NCBI GenBank assembly: GCA_001599935.1
Contig: BCIJ01000001.1
Span: 808,277 to 872,276 of the forward strand
Length of the DNA: 64,000 bases
Source of the DNA: Holtermannia corniformis
Taxonomy: Eukaryota; Basidiomycota; Tremellomycetes; Holtermanniales
Direction of reading: 5' to 3'
A model generated the notes under the pieces. The model saw only the letters and a list, made by a program, of their open reading frames with translations, was not told the origin of the DNA and did no database searches. A program made the position numbers and the translations under genes. This document shows, in pieces, positions 23,980 through 35,877 of this stretch (the first letter of the stretch is position 1; the number at the start of each line of letters is the position of its first letter).

Positions 23980-25117
23980 CTACTTGTCCTTGTTACCAGC
24001 CCCATACCAGTCGTCAAAGCCGAGATCCGAGCCCCAAAGTGGCGTAGTAAAGCGCTTTTGCTTGCCGTTGGCCGCAATGCCGTCCAGAGCCTCGATGTCT
24101 TCGGCGGCGAGCTCGATGACCTTGGCATTGTCGCTGATGCGGTGTGGACTGACAGACTTGGGAAGGACGACGCAGCCCCGGTTGACCTGGTAGCTGATCA
24201 AGATGGTGGCTGGAGTGGTGGAGTACTTGTCGGCGATCGCGTTGATCTCGGGATCGCTCAGCAGGGGCGAGTCTGAGGAATGTCAGCTGGTTTACTCATA
24301 CGCTGATATAGCTGAGTGGTGGGAAGTTTTACTCACTGGTGGATCCAAGCGGGCTGTATGCCTCAAGCTGGATACCCTTCTCCTCGCAATATTTCTTCAA
24401 AGCGTGCTGCGGGCAGTACGGATGCAGCTCCACCTGGTTAACAGCTGGCACAACGGTCCAAGTCTCCTCAAGTTTCTTCAAGTACGGAATCGACCAGTTG
24501 GCAACGCCGATCGCCTTGACCTTGCCTGACTTGTAGACTTCCTCCATCTGCGCCCAAGTCTTGGCTTGGTCCCATGAAGGGTCTACCGCACGAGTCCCAT
24601 CGGGATTTTTGGGGAACAATGGATCCTGCTCATTCTATCGCGCATTAATGCCGGCTTTCCCGATGTAACTGGGACTCACCGGGACGAGGCGCACCGGCCA
24701 GTGAATGAGCTGCCACAAGCGTCAGCACCTCCAGTCCCGCCTGACCCTCCACTCACATAAAGATCAACATAAGCAGTCCCCAAAGCCTTCAACGTCTGGT
24801 CCAGACCACCCGCCACATCCGTCTGGTGGGCATTCCAGACTTTACTAGTAATGAAGATCTCCTCGCGCAGTACACCGCTATCTTTGATCCCCTGCCCGAC
24901 CTCGTTCTCATTTTGGTAGATGAGAGCACAGTCGAGGTGCCGGTAACCGTTTTGCAAGGCGTATGTGACTGCCTTTTGGACTTCGCCGGGGCTCGCTTGC
25001 CAGGTACCTTTGCGGTATAGGTCAGCTACGCCGGGATCGTAAGCTGCATGACTGACCGAGACCAACGGATGGAATGACAACGCCGTTGTTGAGCGTGAAA
25101 TGTGTTTTGGGAGCCAT
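23980..25117 (-). CDS. Aldo-keto reductase (GCY1/YPR1-like)
   Basis: NADPH-dependent carbonyl reductase with the AKR TIM barrel. The tetrad is visible: Asp and Tyr in YRHLDCALIYQNENEVG, Lys in FITSKVWNAH, and the His of the family IHWP motif near an exon end after YVDLYL. Further marks are AIGVANWSIPYLKKL, VNQVELHPYCPQ, EAYSPLG, and the cofactor region GCVVLPKSVSPHRISDN. ATG at 25117 (MAPKTHFTLNNG) and stop at 23980 give a length of about 310-330 residues, normal for the family. The substrate is open; yeast relatives act on glycerol/dihydroxyacetone and ketoesters. It lies next to the catabolic cluster to its right but may not belong to it. Confidence 0.9.
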
Positions 25118-25439
25118 GTTGTGTTTCTGAACGGTATCGATGGGTGGCCAACGCCAGAAACGGTTTGTTCATCTTGTTGGTGCACGTCGGAAGAGGGCTA
25201 TGCTAAAGCCGGTATGTCCGGAAAGCCTGCATAATCTCCGTCATCAACGATCGTAGCCGCAGTGTCCAGCGTACCGTTGGTCCACGCCCCTGAGGTCGGT
25301 CCGGACGAACGGTCCGGTTGGTGTGTACGACAGTTGATGAGCCCATGGTGGCGGCTGCAAGTTGAATCATAGTCAACCTGGGACTGCCTGCGACACTGCG
25401 GCTTGTGTACGCATAGGGTTTATACATCCATTTGCGCGA
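25118..25439. other. 322-bp intergenic region upstream of the aldo-keto reductase
   Basis: Non-coding between the reductase start and the end of the next regulator gene, both on the minus strand. A TATAAA sequence on the minus strand occurs near 25420, about 300 bp from the ATG. Nothing else was recognised. Confidence 0.4.
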
Positions 25440-28400
25440 TCATTGGCGCTGCACCTTTGTGCACACTTTGGCGAGATCCCGAAGATTACATGCTGAGCCC
25501 CCACCATTCCATCGACTGCTCTGGGTTAACCTCTCACTTGTACGATATTCCTCATGACTGACCAAAGAGTCGTTGAGAGGGTGGCTGCCGTTGGGCGCCA
25601 CTGTAGGATCCCATAGAGCCTGCGTCTACAACACAAGTCAGACACCGCAGTACGAGTCGCTGCCAGAACGTACGAAAGCATCATTCGTCATCTCCATAGA
25701 ACCGCACGTTGACGACATTGCGGCAAGTTCGGTCGTATCAGGCGCCGAAGAGGGTCCAACCTGCACGCTCTGGGGTGAATTTGATGAGATGGTCGTGGCG
25801 GTCTGCAAGCCGTGACCCGCTCTGCGGATCAGCCTGGTACGCCAGCCAAGCAGCTCCACGGGTTCCTCTTCTCCCGGTTCAGGACCGTCACCGTTGGCTG
25901 CACCTTCTGGCCGGAAATTGTTTAGCTTTGCCTGCACATTCTGCCGCAGGCGAAGAAGCCATCGCAGGTTGCGGTGCATGCGTCCCGAATTGCGATTTTG
26001 GACGACTGAAGTGTACACATTGATTGTTGAATCGATGAGCCCGGTGGCGAAGCCAGATAGAACGTTTTGAGGGTTGCGAAGGACGAGCGTACCCATACAA
26101 GCCGCAGAGTTGAAAGCGTGATACTGCTTGCGTCAGTTCTACAGTATCCTCTAGCTTATTTGACGCACCCAAATCCACCAGTGTCGTGCAGCAGCGTGGG
26201 GATAAAGGCTGTAAAGGTGGATGGCGCATGTCACAATCACCTGTACACGAGTGAGACTTTGCCGCGGGCTTGACTTGCAGTACCCACATTGCAGCGCTCG
26301 ATAACTGCAAGGTATGATTGTCCGTGAATGTCGCGAGTGGGGTCGTGAGGCGAGTTGACGATCGCACGCGCAAAATAAGGTCGATGCAAGAAGACCGCAA
26401 GTTCAGACATGTTGATGGCGAGCGTCGCTTGCTTGGAGAAGTCAGCTTAAGCTTTGGATTGCGGTGGTACACACTCGGAATGTCAGCTGAAGATCCCGCT
26501 TGTTCGTTGGTGGAGACGCCTTGACGCCGGCCTCCAATTCTGGATACAACGAAGGTAGCACACAGATCGCTGGGCGACATCGGTATTCGAAAGGCAGATT
26601 TAGTTCGAACAGAGACCTGTTCGGTCGTGAGCTCTTATGCCCATGTGTCCCGCATGGTCAAGCCTTACAGCTTGGAGTGCACGGCGAGGACATCCGTATA
26701 CGAAGGCGGTGTGATCTGCAGAGCAAGATCCAGGATTCTACAGAGCATCAGTGGGTACTTGTTGCCCGCTTGACAAGGGTCGAACTCACGCATAAGCGTG
26801 ATTCGCCAGCTCGTACTTGGCATGGTGAAAGATGTCACCATCGTGGGATGGGTCACAGTCCATAGTTGGATGCTTGGTGTCCACCCAGCGAGGATTTAAC
26901 GAGCACCTGGATCGATGTAAGCAGCGATTCGGGGTGAGGCATTTAGCGTACGGCCGCGAAAAACAATTCGAGCTGAATACGCTGCGCCTCGATTAGCTGA
27001 CTGCACTGGGATGGCCTAGGAAGCTGCTCACTCTGTAGTTTGTGCTTCCCAGAACACGCGCCTGATGATGGCCGTGGTAAGCGCTGCGTGTCGCTCGATC
27101 CGTCTGACCCACCTTCGATCCTCGTTGATTTCGGCTGGCAGATTCCATTTCTCTCCGTCCCGGTGCAGACCCATCGCCTGTGTGATACGCGCGCATAAGC
27201 CCCACAATGGCCACGACGCGTCGCCATCCTTGTCTGTGTCCATCGAGCTGAGCGGGCCACTCAGTTCAACTCGAAGCGGTACGCTGAATCGCGTACAGTT
27301 GCAAGTGGGACATCAGAAACTGCAACCAACATTAGCACGACTACACCCACCAAGATCACTTACCAAAGCTTGAATGCCGTGCAAGGTGCTATTGGCCAGG
27401 AAGTCGCTTTTCGCCAGGCAACATCGCGACACTGTCAAGTAGTCCTCTGCTATCATGTCGTCCGGCGGCAGTTCAAGGTTGTAAAACGCCCCGGTGGCAA
27501 GGACGGCGTAGAACAGGGCGAGAGATTCAGGATGAACCAGGCGGCTGTTGACTCGCTCGGGCTGATCGACCCATTTGTACACCGTCTGAACAATGTTCTC
27601 CACGACTGCACGCCTTACGATGTGAAAGCTGCATAGTGTCAGGCGTAGGGCGATGGGGCACAGGCTGGACTCACTGCCAAGTGAAGTGACGAAAATACGC
27701 TTCAATGAGTACGCGCGCTTCACCAATAGGTGGCACCATTGTCAGCATTGTTGCTGTGGTGATCGTCTGAGACACAGTGTTGAAGGGGAACGCGACTTTG
27801 AAGCCGAATGGGTCCGTCCGGACAAAAGGCCCGTCCTTGGCCGCCGCACCGGGCTCGGTTCCATTGTCATGCGAGGGAGACGGCATACGAGAGACGGGCG
27901 GCGGTGACTCGGCGCCATCGACACCGTCGACTACCTCTTGCTGCGCACCCGTGAGCCATAGATTCCTCGACAAGGTGTCACGTACGTTTTTGAGCCATTC
28001 GCTCGCAGCTGTCCGACCGAGGTACTTAGTCCGACCGGACTCTGTGATGACCAGAGTACCATGGCTATGCTCTTGATCGTCAAAGTTGACTGATGGTGTA
28101 TCGATCATAGGCAAGTCCATCGACATGGTCTGAGCATCCGCAACTCCATCCTGCGGCGGCGCCGAATAGGCGATGGGGGGTACCAGCGTCTGCTCGGGAT
28201 GGGCAGCAGACAAAGGCGATGTAAGACTTGGCACACGCTCCTGTATGCCTGCGCTGTGTGCGAACGAGACTGTTCTGCCTGGGTTGGCATGATAGCTCGG
28301 CAAAGAGGCTTGTTGAGGAGACAGGGTCGGGGGACCGGCTTGCCCGAGTATTGGGGAGTGGCCTCCTCTTCCATGGACCGGAGATCCAGTCACAGGGATA

Positions 28401-28908
28401 CCGTTTTTAGCCAGCAGTTGCTCAAGGTAAGCAAGCCTGCTCGCTACGCCTTCTGATGCGCTGTCCACTGGCGCCCTGAGCATTGCTCAGACAAAGACCG
28501 ACGAGAACTAGCATGAGCTTGGCCTACCACTTACTCTGCAGATGGTGCCTTGGGGCTGTGCTGACACAACTCGGGGCACTGACGGCGTATGCAGCCTTCG
28601 CACGGGGCTAACAACCATTGTCAATCTGCGTCCGAGTGACGCCACCCACAGCGTGCTGTCCACCGTGCACACTGAGTAGCTTGGTGCGGACACTAACTCT
28701 CGCGATTGCATTTCATCTTGAGTCGGCGACATTCTATACGACATGTCAGACGACCTTGGACGTGGCAAGCGCATCGCGAAAAGGACTGCACGTTGGATTT
28801 ACCTGTGCAGCTGAAGTGCGGTCGGGCCTTTCTTTTCTTCCGAGGACGCGGCTCGTCCGGCGCAAGGTCGGCAGGGACGGACGGAGGTTCAGGAGCTACG
28901 GGCGACAT
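25440..28908 (-). CDS. Zn(II)2Cys6 fungal transcription factor (TF2), candidate cluster regulator
   Basis: A basic N-terminal stretch (PRPRKKRKARPHF) runs into a complete zinc cluster assembled over three exons: SC-TECRRLKMKCNRE-TPCEGCIRRQCPELC. A coiled-coil linker (ASRLAYLEQLLAKNG) and a long Pro/Ser-rich region follow. SGRTKYLGRTAASEWLKNV marks the start of the central regulatory region, and later exons contain GLHRDGEKWNLPAEINEDRR-RVFWE, the fungal_trans signature. The C-terminus leaves an apparent stop at 25638 by a 48-nt intron (GTACGT donor, CTGAC branch) and continues TQALWDPTVAPNGSHPLND to a stop at 25440. Divergent from the TIM-barrel enzyme with 574 bp between starts, as expected for a pathway regulator. 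Middle exons (26.0-27.3 kb) are approximate. Confidence 0.82.
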
Positions 28909-29482
28909 GGGATTGCGAGTGGTAAGCCCCGTGGACGTGTGCAGCGCGCTACTTGTCGATGAGTTCTTGAGTTTTCGGCCGGTACAATCGGGAAGTGATC
29001 GGATGCTTGGCCCGGTGAACCCGGTCGAGTTGCTAGCAGGGTGCTAGCATGCCTCGCTGTTCCTGCTAGGTTCTTTCGAGGTCTGTGCAGCATCTGAGTG
29101 TCACGCAACAACACCATCTGATACAGCAAGGGACGGGATGAGCTTCTCTTTCATGATGTATGGACGTCCGACACGGAGAAATTGCTGCACGTCGTCGGTA
29201 AGTTGACGCCTTCCGTAAGTGCGTGTATCACGCTGACATGCATGTGCTTGATAGATCTGACCATATAGGCCTACAGGCAGGCATAGTCCGTCGGACACAC
29301 GACTGCTTGAAGACTCAACACAAGCAAGTCATTGCCCTAACGACGAGTCGCTCGGACCGAGTCATCCGGGATTAAGCCCGGTAGCTCCGGTCTGCACACT
29401 GGCCCGTTGATCGCCTGTACCGACTTCAAAAGGGCGAGGAGAGTATCAACATCGCGGACAGCCATCAAATCTGGTGAACAAC
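28909..29482. other. 574-bp divergent promoter region, TF2 / TIM-barrel enzyme
   Basis: No gene seen. It contains an inverted repeat at 29366-29381 and other CCGG-type sites just before the TIM-barrel gene. This is the natural place for autoregulation by TF2, but no binding specificity is known. Confidence 0.5.
29366..29381. promoter_or_regulatory. Candidate Zn2Cys6 binding site, CCGGG-N6-CCCGG
   Basis: A 5-6-5 inverted repeat that also reads CGG-N8-CCG, the kind of spaced CGG half-site recognised by dimeric zinc-cluster factors. It lies about 100 bp upstream of the TIM-barrel ATG. A related CCGG-N7-CCGG occurs at 33417-33431 upstream of the first transporter. Such sites are frequent by chance in GC-rich DNA. 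Confidence 0.3.
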
Positions 29483-30802
29483 ATGGCACCTACCTCCATC
29501 AAGTCTCCACAGCTTCGCTGGGGTGTTGCGACCGCCTCACTGGGCATGCACCCCAGTCACACGCTCGAAGCCAAGCTTGCCGCGATCCAGAAGGCTGGAT
29601 TCAGCTACTGCGAAATCGGCTACGCCAACCTCTTCGATTGGGTCTACGAGCAGGTCCCAGATCTGTGAGCCACAACCAACGGACTGCCGCACATCGCTGA
29701 CGGAACAGCCCCAAGGGAACCGGCCCCGCAGACTGGATCGAAGGTCGCGAGCCTGACCCTTCGGACTCGGAAATCTGGGATGTCATCTTCGCAAAGGTTC
29801 CGGACCTCAAAGCTCTCGCTGCCTCTTACGGTCTTACCATCTTGATGCTGCAGCCGCTCAATCAATTCGATGGTTGGCACAAGGGTACAAAGCGTCACGC
29901 CTGGGCGCGTGCCAAAGCTGAGAAGTGGATGAGCTTGTGCTCGGCGGTGGGTGTCGAAATGGTGCAGGTGAGTTGAAGGTTTGCGTCAACAAACATCGCT
30001 CAGACGTGACCAGGTGGGCAGCAACGACTTGGGCGAGGCCGACGCCAGTGACGAGCAAGTTGCCGAAGACTTGCGATGGCTTGCGGAATATTCGTCTAAA
30101 CTGCAGCCGCCAGTCAAGATTGCGTACGAGTGTTGGTGTTTCTCTAAACGCGTCATCAGCGACTGGGAGTATACTTGGAAGATTGTGCAGCTTGCCGTAC
30201 GTATCTCAGAACAAAGGCGGGGCAACGCTGACCGGCGCAGGACCACCCAAACCTCGGTCTCTGCTTGGACAGCGGGCAATTTCCCTTGGCGCCCAAGTAC
30301 GGCTGGGACCCGGTCACCGGCAAAGGCTGGACCAAGGCCGATTCGGACGGCGTTTTCGAGCGATTGCGCAAAGTGCCAGCCGAAAAGATCTTCTACGTCG
30401 AGATCTCGGACTGCATCCAACCTGTCAAGCCTTTCGGCCAAGGTAGTCCTTACGACGCCTGGCGCGAGAAGGTCAACCACCCTCGCGGCGACAACTTCAT
30501 GTGGGCTGCCTCTGCGCGTGCAGTGCCCCTCGTTGGACGTGATGCGGGCAAGTCGCTTGAGCGGCCGGAAGACATGGGTGGTGCTCGCGCAGCAGAGGCT
30601 CTCGAGGCCATTCTTTCGACTGGTTATGTCGGTGCGTTGAGTCGAGCTTCTTACCGTCTGTGTTGACCACTTGTTAGGGCCAATGATGTACGAGGTCTTT
30701 GAGGCCCCAACGATGGAGAAGGAAGATCCAGCTATCCCATTCGACTATGCTGCTGCTTGCGCTCTGTCAAAGGAGAGGTTGCTCGAGGCGATTAGGCCGT
30801 AG
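29483..30802 (+). CDS. Xylose-isomerase-like TIM-barrel enzyme (3-dehydroshikimate / inosose dehydratase-like)
   Basis: AP-endonuclease family 2 barrel used by sugar isomerases, inosose dehydratase and 3-dehydroshikimate dehydratase. Visible features: RWGVATASLG at strand 1, GFSYCEIGYANLFDW, LMLQPLNQFDGWHKGTKRHA and MVQVGSNDLGE, which resemble fungal 3-dehydroshikimate dehydratase-like proteins. Likely metal ligands are Glu in KIAYECWCF, Asp in LGLCLDSGQFP, and Glu in MMYEVFEAP near the end. Several short introns, the first from 29665 (YEQVPDL|PKGTGPAD) to 29708. ATG at 29483, stop TAG at 30800-30802. Next to an inositol-type transporter and a zinc-cluster factor. The substrate may be dehydroshikimate, an inosose or a keto-sugar; sequence alone does not decide. 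Confidence 0.85.
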
Positions 30803-31060
30803 AGGTGCATAGAAAGCCAAATCATGTGATGAAAACTCAGCGTGCACTCTGAACGTGTCCGAATCCTGTCGCTAAGAAGCAAAGTCGTCACCGGAGTTTG
30901 CCTTGCATCATGAGTCGATGGTTCGATGGGAGAGTTTGCCTCGCCGCGCATAAGCACAGTCTTGAGCGCTGCACGCGGGCGGTGAACATTCAGAGACCAA
31001 TACATTCGAGCGTCTATTTGTAGTATGCATGTAGTACGCAACGTCTATACTGGTGGACCG

Positions 31061-33215
31061 TTAGGCTGCAGCAGAAGTCGAGTTGGTGGCAGTATTTCCA
31101 CGCAAACCTCGGACCAATTTATTGAGCTCGACGTGGCTGACGGCCCCTCCCTTGGGTTTCGGCGCCGACGCTTCTTGGCGTGCTTCTTGTCCTTCCGCTA
31201 GATCGTCCTCGGCAAAGCGGCGTTTGGTGAGCGCCTTCTCGGCTCGAAGTGCCTGCGAGCGCTTGACTCCATAGTCCTGCTCGAAGAGAATGCATGTCTC
31301 GTCGATCGATAGATTCTTGGTTTCTGGCATGCAAAAGTACATGAATATCAGGCCGGCCGTCGTGCAGGCAGCGTAGAAGCCGAATGTCCCCGGCGGGGTC
31401 AAGTTTTCGAGTTGGGAGAGGAACGACACGGACACGATCAAGTTTCCGATCCAGAGCATCGTAGTCGAGATCCCGGAGCCCGCAGAGCGTACCTCGAAGG
31501 CAAGAAACTCCGCCTGGTACCAATTGATATGGGATGCTGAGATGCCGAACGCGCAAGTGAACACCACGATTCCGCCAATGACGATGCCGACGTCTTTGGT
31601 TGGGTAGATATACCCGGTGTCTAGCAGACCTCCGGTTGGTCTACATAGGTCTGACCATGGTGATTAGTCTTCCTGCCCAAGACCGACAAGAAGTCCCACT
31701 TACTCCAGAACGCGACGATATTCCAGACCAAGCCAAGGAGTAGGACGGGCCCGAAGCGCATCATGATTCCGCGCCGACCGACTTTGTCGACAATGGACAT
31801 TCCAATGAGCTGCGATTTGACATGTTAGCCTCTACTCTCGACGTCAACCGAGACATCTCACGCACAACGAATAGAGCGTTGCATCCAGCTGGAATCAAGC
31901 TTCCCAGAGCGGGGTTGGAGAGTCCCAGAAGTCCAAAGAGCGTGCCAGAGTAGTAAAGCAGCGCGTTGAAGCCCGTCAACTGCGTGAACAGTGAGATGCC
32001 GCTCACGACGATGATCGACCGGCGGTAAGACTTGTTGGTCCATATCACTTTGGTCCGAGCCCAGATAGTCGGCGCCACCAAGCTGTTTCCTGCGGCCGTG
32101 TACTCCTCAACAACGCGAAGCTTGAGCTCGATGGTCTCGGGCGTAGCACGAGGGTAGACTCGGCACAGGATGCCGCGAGCTTCTTCGCGACGTTTCTTCA
32201 GGACCAGGATGCGAGGTGATTCGGGCAGCCAGTGGAACAGAATCATCTGCAGAACAGAGGGCACGACACCAAGGGCAACTGATACTGTGTGAGCTTTGCG
32301 AAGCCCTCGGCACTTTACTTACAGAGAAGCCGCCACCCATGGCGCATGTTTTGCACACCGGCACCGATCGCGCTGGATACAAGCTGTCCAAACGGAATGA
32401 AGAAGGCACTAACGTCCGGTCAGTGGGCCACATGCGGCGATCAACGCATATCTACTGACTTTACTCCTATGCACCGCCCGCGGACCGCAGTAGGCGCGAC
32501 CTCTGTGATGAAAAGTGGAGCCACGACTGCGGCCCCACCAACGCCGAGGCCCAAGATCAAACGCCCGACAATGATCTGCGCCAGGCTGTAGCTGGAAGCG
32601 ATGATAACAGCCCCGATTGTGAAGCTTGAGCGGCAGCATCAGCTCTTCTTTTCCGCTGTTGCCACACCACAAACAAAATATCTGCGACGATGATACTGTT
32701 CTTGCGTCCTAGTCGATCACCGAAGGCACCGAGCCCGCCGGCGCCAAAGATCGCTCCGATCGTCGTCGCGGCAGTTACGATTTCTTGCTGCGCATATGTG
32801 AGAGCAGCCCCCAAGTCGTCTCCGATGAGAGGTAGAGCAACCCCAACGACCTAAGTCGACGTCAGCATGGCGTTTTCTCTTTGCACGACCGCCGAACCCC
32901 TGTATCATAGCCGAAGAGAAATCCTGCAATGGCAGACTTGACTTGATCAGCTCACGTGTCAAGCCAGCGCGTGGTACATACTGCTGAGATCAGTGACACA
33001 AGGTACCAAGTGATCTTATCCTCCGACTCGGCGCGGACAAGGTCCTCGTCCTAGTTTTTCATTTAGCATCTTATCGCAGCATGCCCTGTAGCATGACTGA
33101 CGACCAAATGTCCAGCGAAGCCCGATTGGACGGGAGGTGTTGCTGCGGTGATGGACGATGCGCCTGACTGTTCATGATACTCGACGTGTCCGTCTACGAC
33201 TTGCTTGCTGGCCAT
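31061..33215 (-). CDS. MFS sugar porter, myo-inositol transporter-like (ITR-like 1)
   Basis: Twelve-helix major facilitator of the sugar porter family. Motifs: GFLFGYDTG in helix 1, ATTIGAIFGAGGLGAFGDRLGRK (quoted in part: GDRLGRK), IVGRLILGLGVGGAAV, EVAPTAVRGRCIGVN, LPESPRIL after helix 6, QLTGFNALLYYSGTLFGLLG in helix 7, DKVGRRG, and the late TPPGTFGFY / CMPETKNLSIDE pair. The C-terminal half resembles fungal ITR-type inositol transporters (TPAGTFAFF, YPE..GL..EE). Start at 33215 (MASKQVVDGHVEYHE), stop at 31061. The N-terminus DEDLVRAESEDKIT has a near-identical counterpart (DENLVRAESEDKIT) in the second transporter at 35878, so the two are paralogues. Substrate inferred, not proven. Confidence 0.87.
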
Positions 33216-33654
33216 TGTGTTGTTTCAAAAAAGCGCCGCTCAGAAACAGACGGGAATGAAAAGCCCTTCAGAACAAGATCGTGCTTTGTACGCAGCGGTG
33301 TGCGTACGCACAAAATGACGCAGTCTGCTTAGCCTGTGGCTTGGCTGCCCAGGAGCCTGAGTGATCGGACCGGCGGGCGCGAGGGAGCTTCGCTTAGGGC
33401 GACATCCTACATATATCCGGTGCTCCGCCGGGCCAACCGGGGCAACAATTTTCATGTTCTCTGATCGGCAGTGTTGCACGTGGACGGAGCGATCGACCCG
33501 GTGAGAATACTCGGACATAATCGCTTTCGGGGCCGAAGATGCGAGCAGCACGCGTGCATGTGCATGACTACCCGGCGGCACTGGTCAGCATCTCGGCATT
33601 GGTCGGCACATGGTTCTGACACAGTTCGAGGAGACCTTCACTGGTGTCTATGCC
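33216..33654. other. 439-bp intergenic region upstream of the first transporter
   Basis: No gene seen. It includes an inverted CCGG-N7-CCGG at 33417-33431, about 200 bp upstream of the transporter ATG, as one more possible zinc-cluster site. Confidence 0.35.
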
Positions 33655-34831
33655 TCATACGTGGCCTAAGCAATGTTCCACGTGTTGGCCGTCGTCATGA
33701 AGGCTGATTGCATATCGCATCAACAAGCCAATGTCCATAGCAGCCACTGCGCGCTGCTCATATTCACTCGAGGCCGGGGGCGTTCTTGCGGGCTGTATAC
33801 CGTCAGACGGGTTCGACTTGCACTGCAGATGCTTACGGTCAACGGCCGCGCCCCAGTTGCTACCGCCTCTCCATGAACCCTCGATCCGCAGTTCGAAACT
33901 GTTGACCATCGAGTTTTGCAGCAGGAAGAGGATACCGTCGGCGACTTCTTCAGGGCGCGAAGTGCGGCGAGGGTAGACGGCACAGGCCTCGAGCTCGGCA
34001 TTCATGTACGGCTCACGGTCGCCCATGAGGGCAGAGGCGACAACAGCTGGCGAGACGGTGTTGACGCGAATGGCGTATGGGCCGAGGAAATCTGCGAGAC
34101 CCGAGCTGATACCAAGCACGGCGGCTATTTGGGTTAGCGCGGCGCATGAACTGCTCAGGCGACTCACTCTTGGAAGCTCCGTAGGTGAGGCAGCGGGCTG
34201 GGACAGGCCAAGCAACAGCCGATGCAATGTTGATGATGCAGCCGCGCTCCTCCGTCACACGGGGCCCGAAAGGTCCCTCGTCGGGGTACTGCGAGTTGAT
34301 GGCATCGGCAATGCAGGCGTCCACGATGAAGGTGCCAGTAGCGTTGACGGCCATGACCTTTTGGAAAGTCTTTGGGGCTGTGAGTTATAGCGCGAAACGA
34401 CCAGCTGCGACCTACGGCGATCGAGTTCTTGAGCTTGTTGTCCCAAGGACGACCAGGAGCAATGGCAGCACAGTGCACACCACCGAAGAGGCTACCCTTG
34501 GGGATGACCTTGAGTGCAGCGTCACAAGATGCGGAGAACTTCTCGACGTCTGCAATGTCGGTCTGGAAGTAGAAAGCGCGCTCCGGGTGGTAGGTCTTGA
34601 CCTTGGCTTCACCGTCTGCGGTAGGTAGGATATCGAAGATCTGTAGACCGTGAGTTGACAGCGCGGTAGATAGGTTGACATACCACAGCAATTCCGCCGG
34701 CAGCAATGATGGCACGCGCAGAGGTCCCACCGATGGAGCCGCAGCCACCGGTAACGATGATAGCTGGTTCGGGGGTGAGCGCTATCCCGCGTACACGCGC
34801 CTCACGATTTACCTTTACCCTCGATCTTCAT
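33655..34831 (-). CDS. Short-chain dehydrogenase/reductase, HSD10-like
   Basis: Rossmann oxidoreductase. The first exon is tiny (MKIEGK, ATG at 34831) and an intron leads to AIIVTGGCGSIGGTSARAI, the TGxxxGxG cofactor motif. Then AVIFDILPTADG, where the Asp after the second strand points to NAD rather than NADP. Catalytic elements: INIASAVAWPVP (Ser) and LTYGASKTAVLG (YxxxK). GPYAIRVNTVSPAVVASALMG and the substrate loop follow. After the usual end (ELRIEGSWRGGSNWGA) the frame runs on for about 60 residues to a stop at 33655; this tail is unusual, and an unseen intron could shorten it. It lies between two inositol-type transporters, consistent with oxidation of the imported polyol or sugar. Confidence 0.85.
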
Positions 34832-35877
34832 GATGTGTTTTGAGCGGTATTGATGAATGCAATAGATGCGATGTGAGCGATGGATGCGATGGAGGCAGAA
34901 CTGAGGCGAGCATAGCTGTCATGTGCGACTTTATAGCTTCAACGGTCGAAACGGCCATAGTCGTTGCTGCGGTACCCGGTACGAAGCTACCGAAGCCGGA
35001 CTTAGCAGGACGTTTCCTTGGTGAGGGACGTTTATTCGTATATCTCCGAAGCGTAGCACGTGACTCGAATCGATGTGGCGCTTGTAGAGCATTCTGTCTT
35101 GTACCTCTCCGTTGCGACCCCAGTGGATCCATCGGAACCTCTAGAAGTCCAGACGCGAGCCTCCCAAGTGAGCAAATTCATTTGCCGACTCAGCTGTGAA
35201 GTTATCTATAACGGAGAGGGTGCCACACGCTACACAGTCCTGACAAGAGCCCGGCACAGATCAGTAACGCAAAGCGACTGGAGCGAGGCTTCGTCTTGCT
35301 ACATGTTTGAAACCGTCATGGAGCGATGCATCTTGCTCCTGTCATCTATGTTGCTTGCCTTGGATTGATCGCACAGCGCGCGCGAATTGCAAATACCCCA
35401 TTGCGGGCACGTCAGCTCATGCATCGGTATCGAAACACATTGATGCATCAGTGGCTCCCCTGCAATAACCTTCGATGATGACAACATACGCGGAAACGTG
35501 ATCAAATTTTGACAACCTCCCAAGATACTGTATGCAGTTGGAAAGCTGGATCGGTGACGCAGACATCAACGAACAATCACGGTTGCGACTGAGGTCTAGA
35601 CTGCGCGTTTGGGAATCCTTCAGCGATGTCCGGGCGACTGCAAGAATTCGAAATGAGACGGCGCCACCGGCGATAAATGTCCGGTCAGAGCCGACGGAGC
35701 TTTCGCTCTTAGATGCGGTTGGAGGTCTAGACCATGCCTGTCGTACTGCCCATGTGATGGAGCGATATCGTGCCTTACATTAGCCCCGCACCGCACACGA
35801 GTATAAAGGACTGCAGCGCGGGGCTCTGTGGTCTCCCACAATTCCAGCTTCGGGGCAACATTCAAGCAGTTGGCGCA
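34832..35877. promoter_or_regulatory. 1,046-bp divergent promoter, SDR / second transporter
   Basis: The largest non-coding gap in the window. No gene is supported; short frames lack family features. TATAAA at 35802-35807 lies 71 bp upstream of the transporter ATG, and a minus-strand TATAAAG at 34930-34936 lies about 100 bp upstream of the SDR ATG, so both genes have plausible TATA boxes, as is common for inducible genes. Confidence 0.5.
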
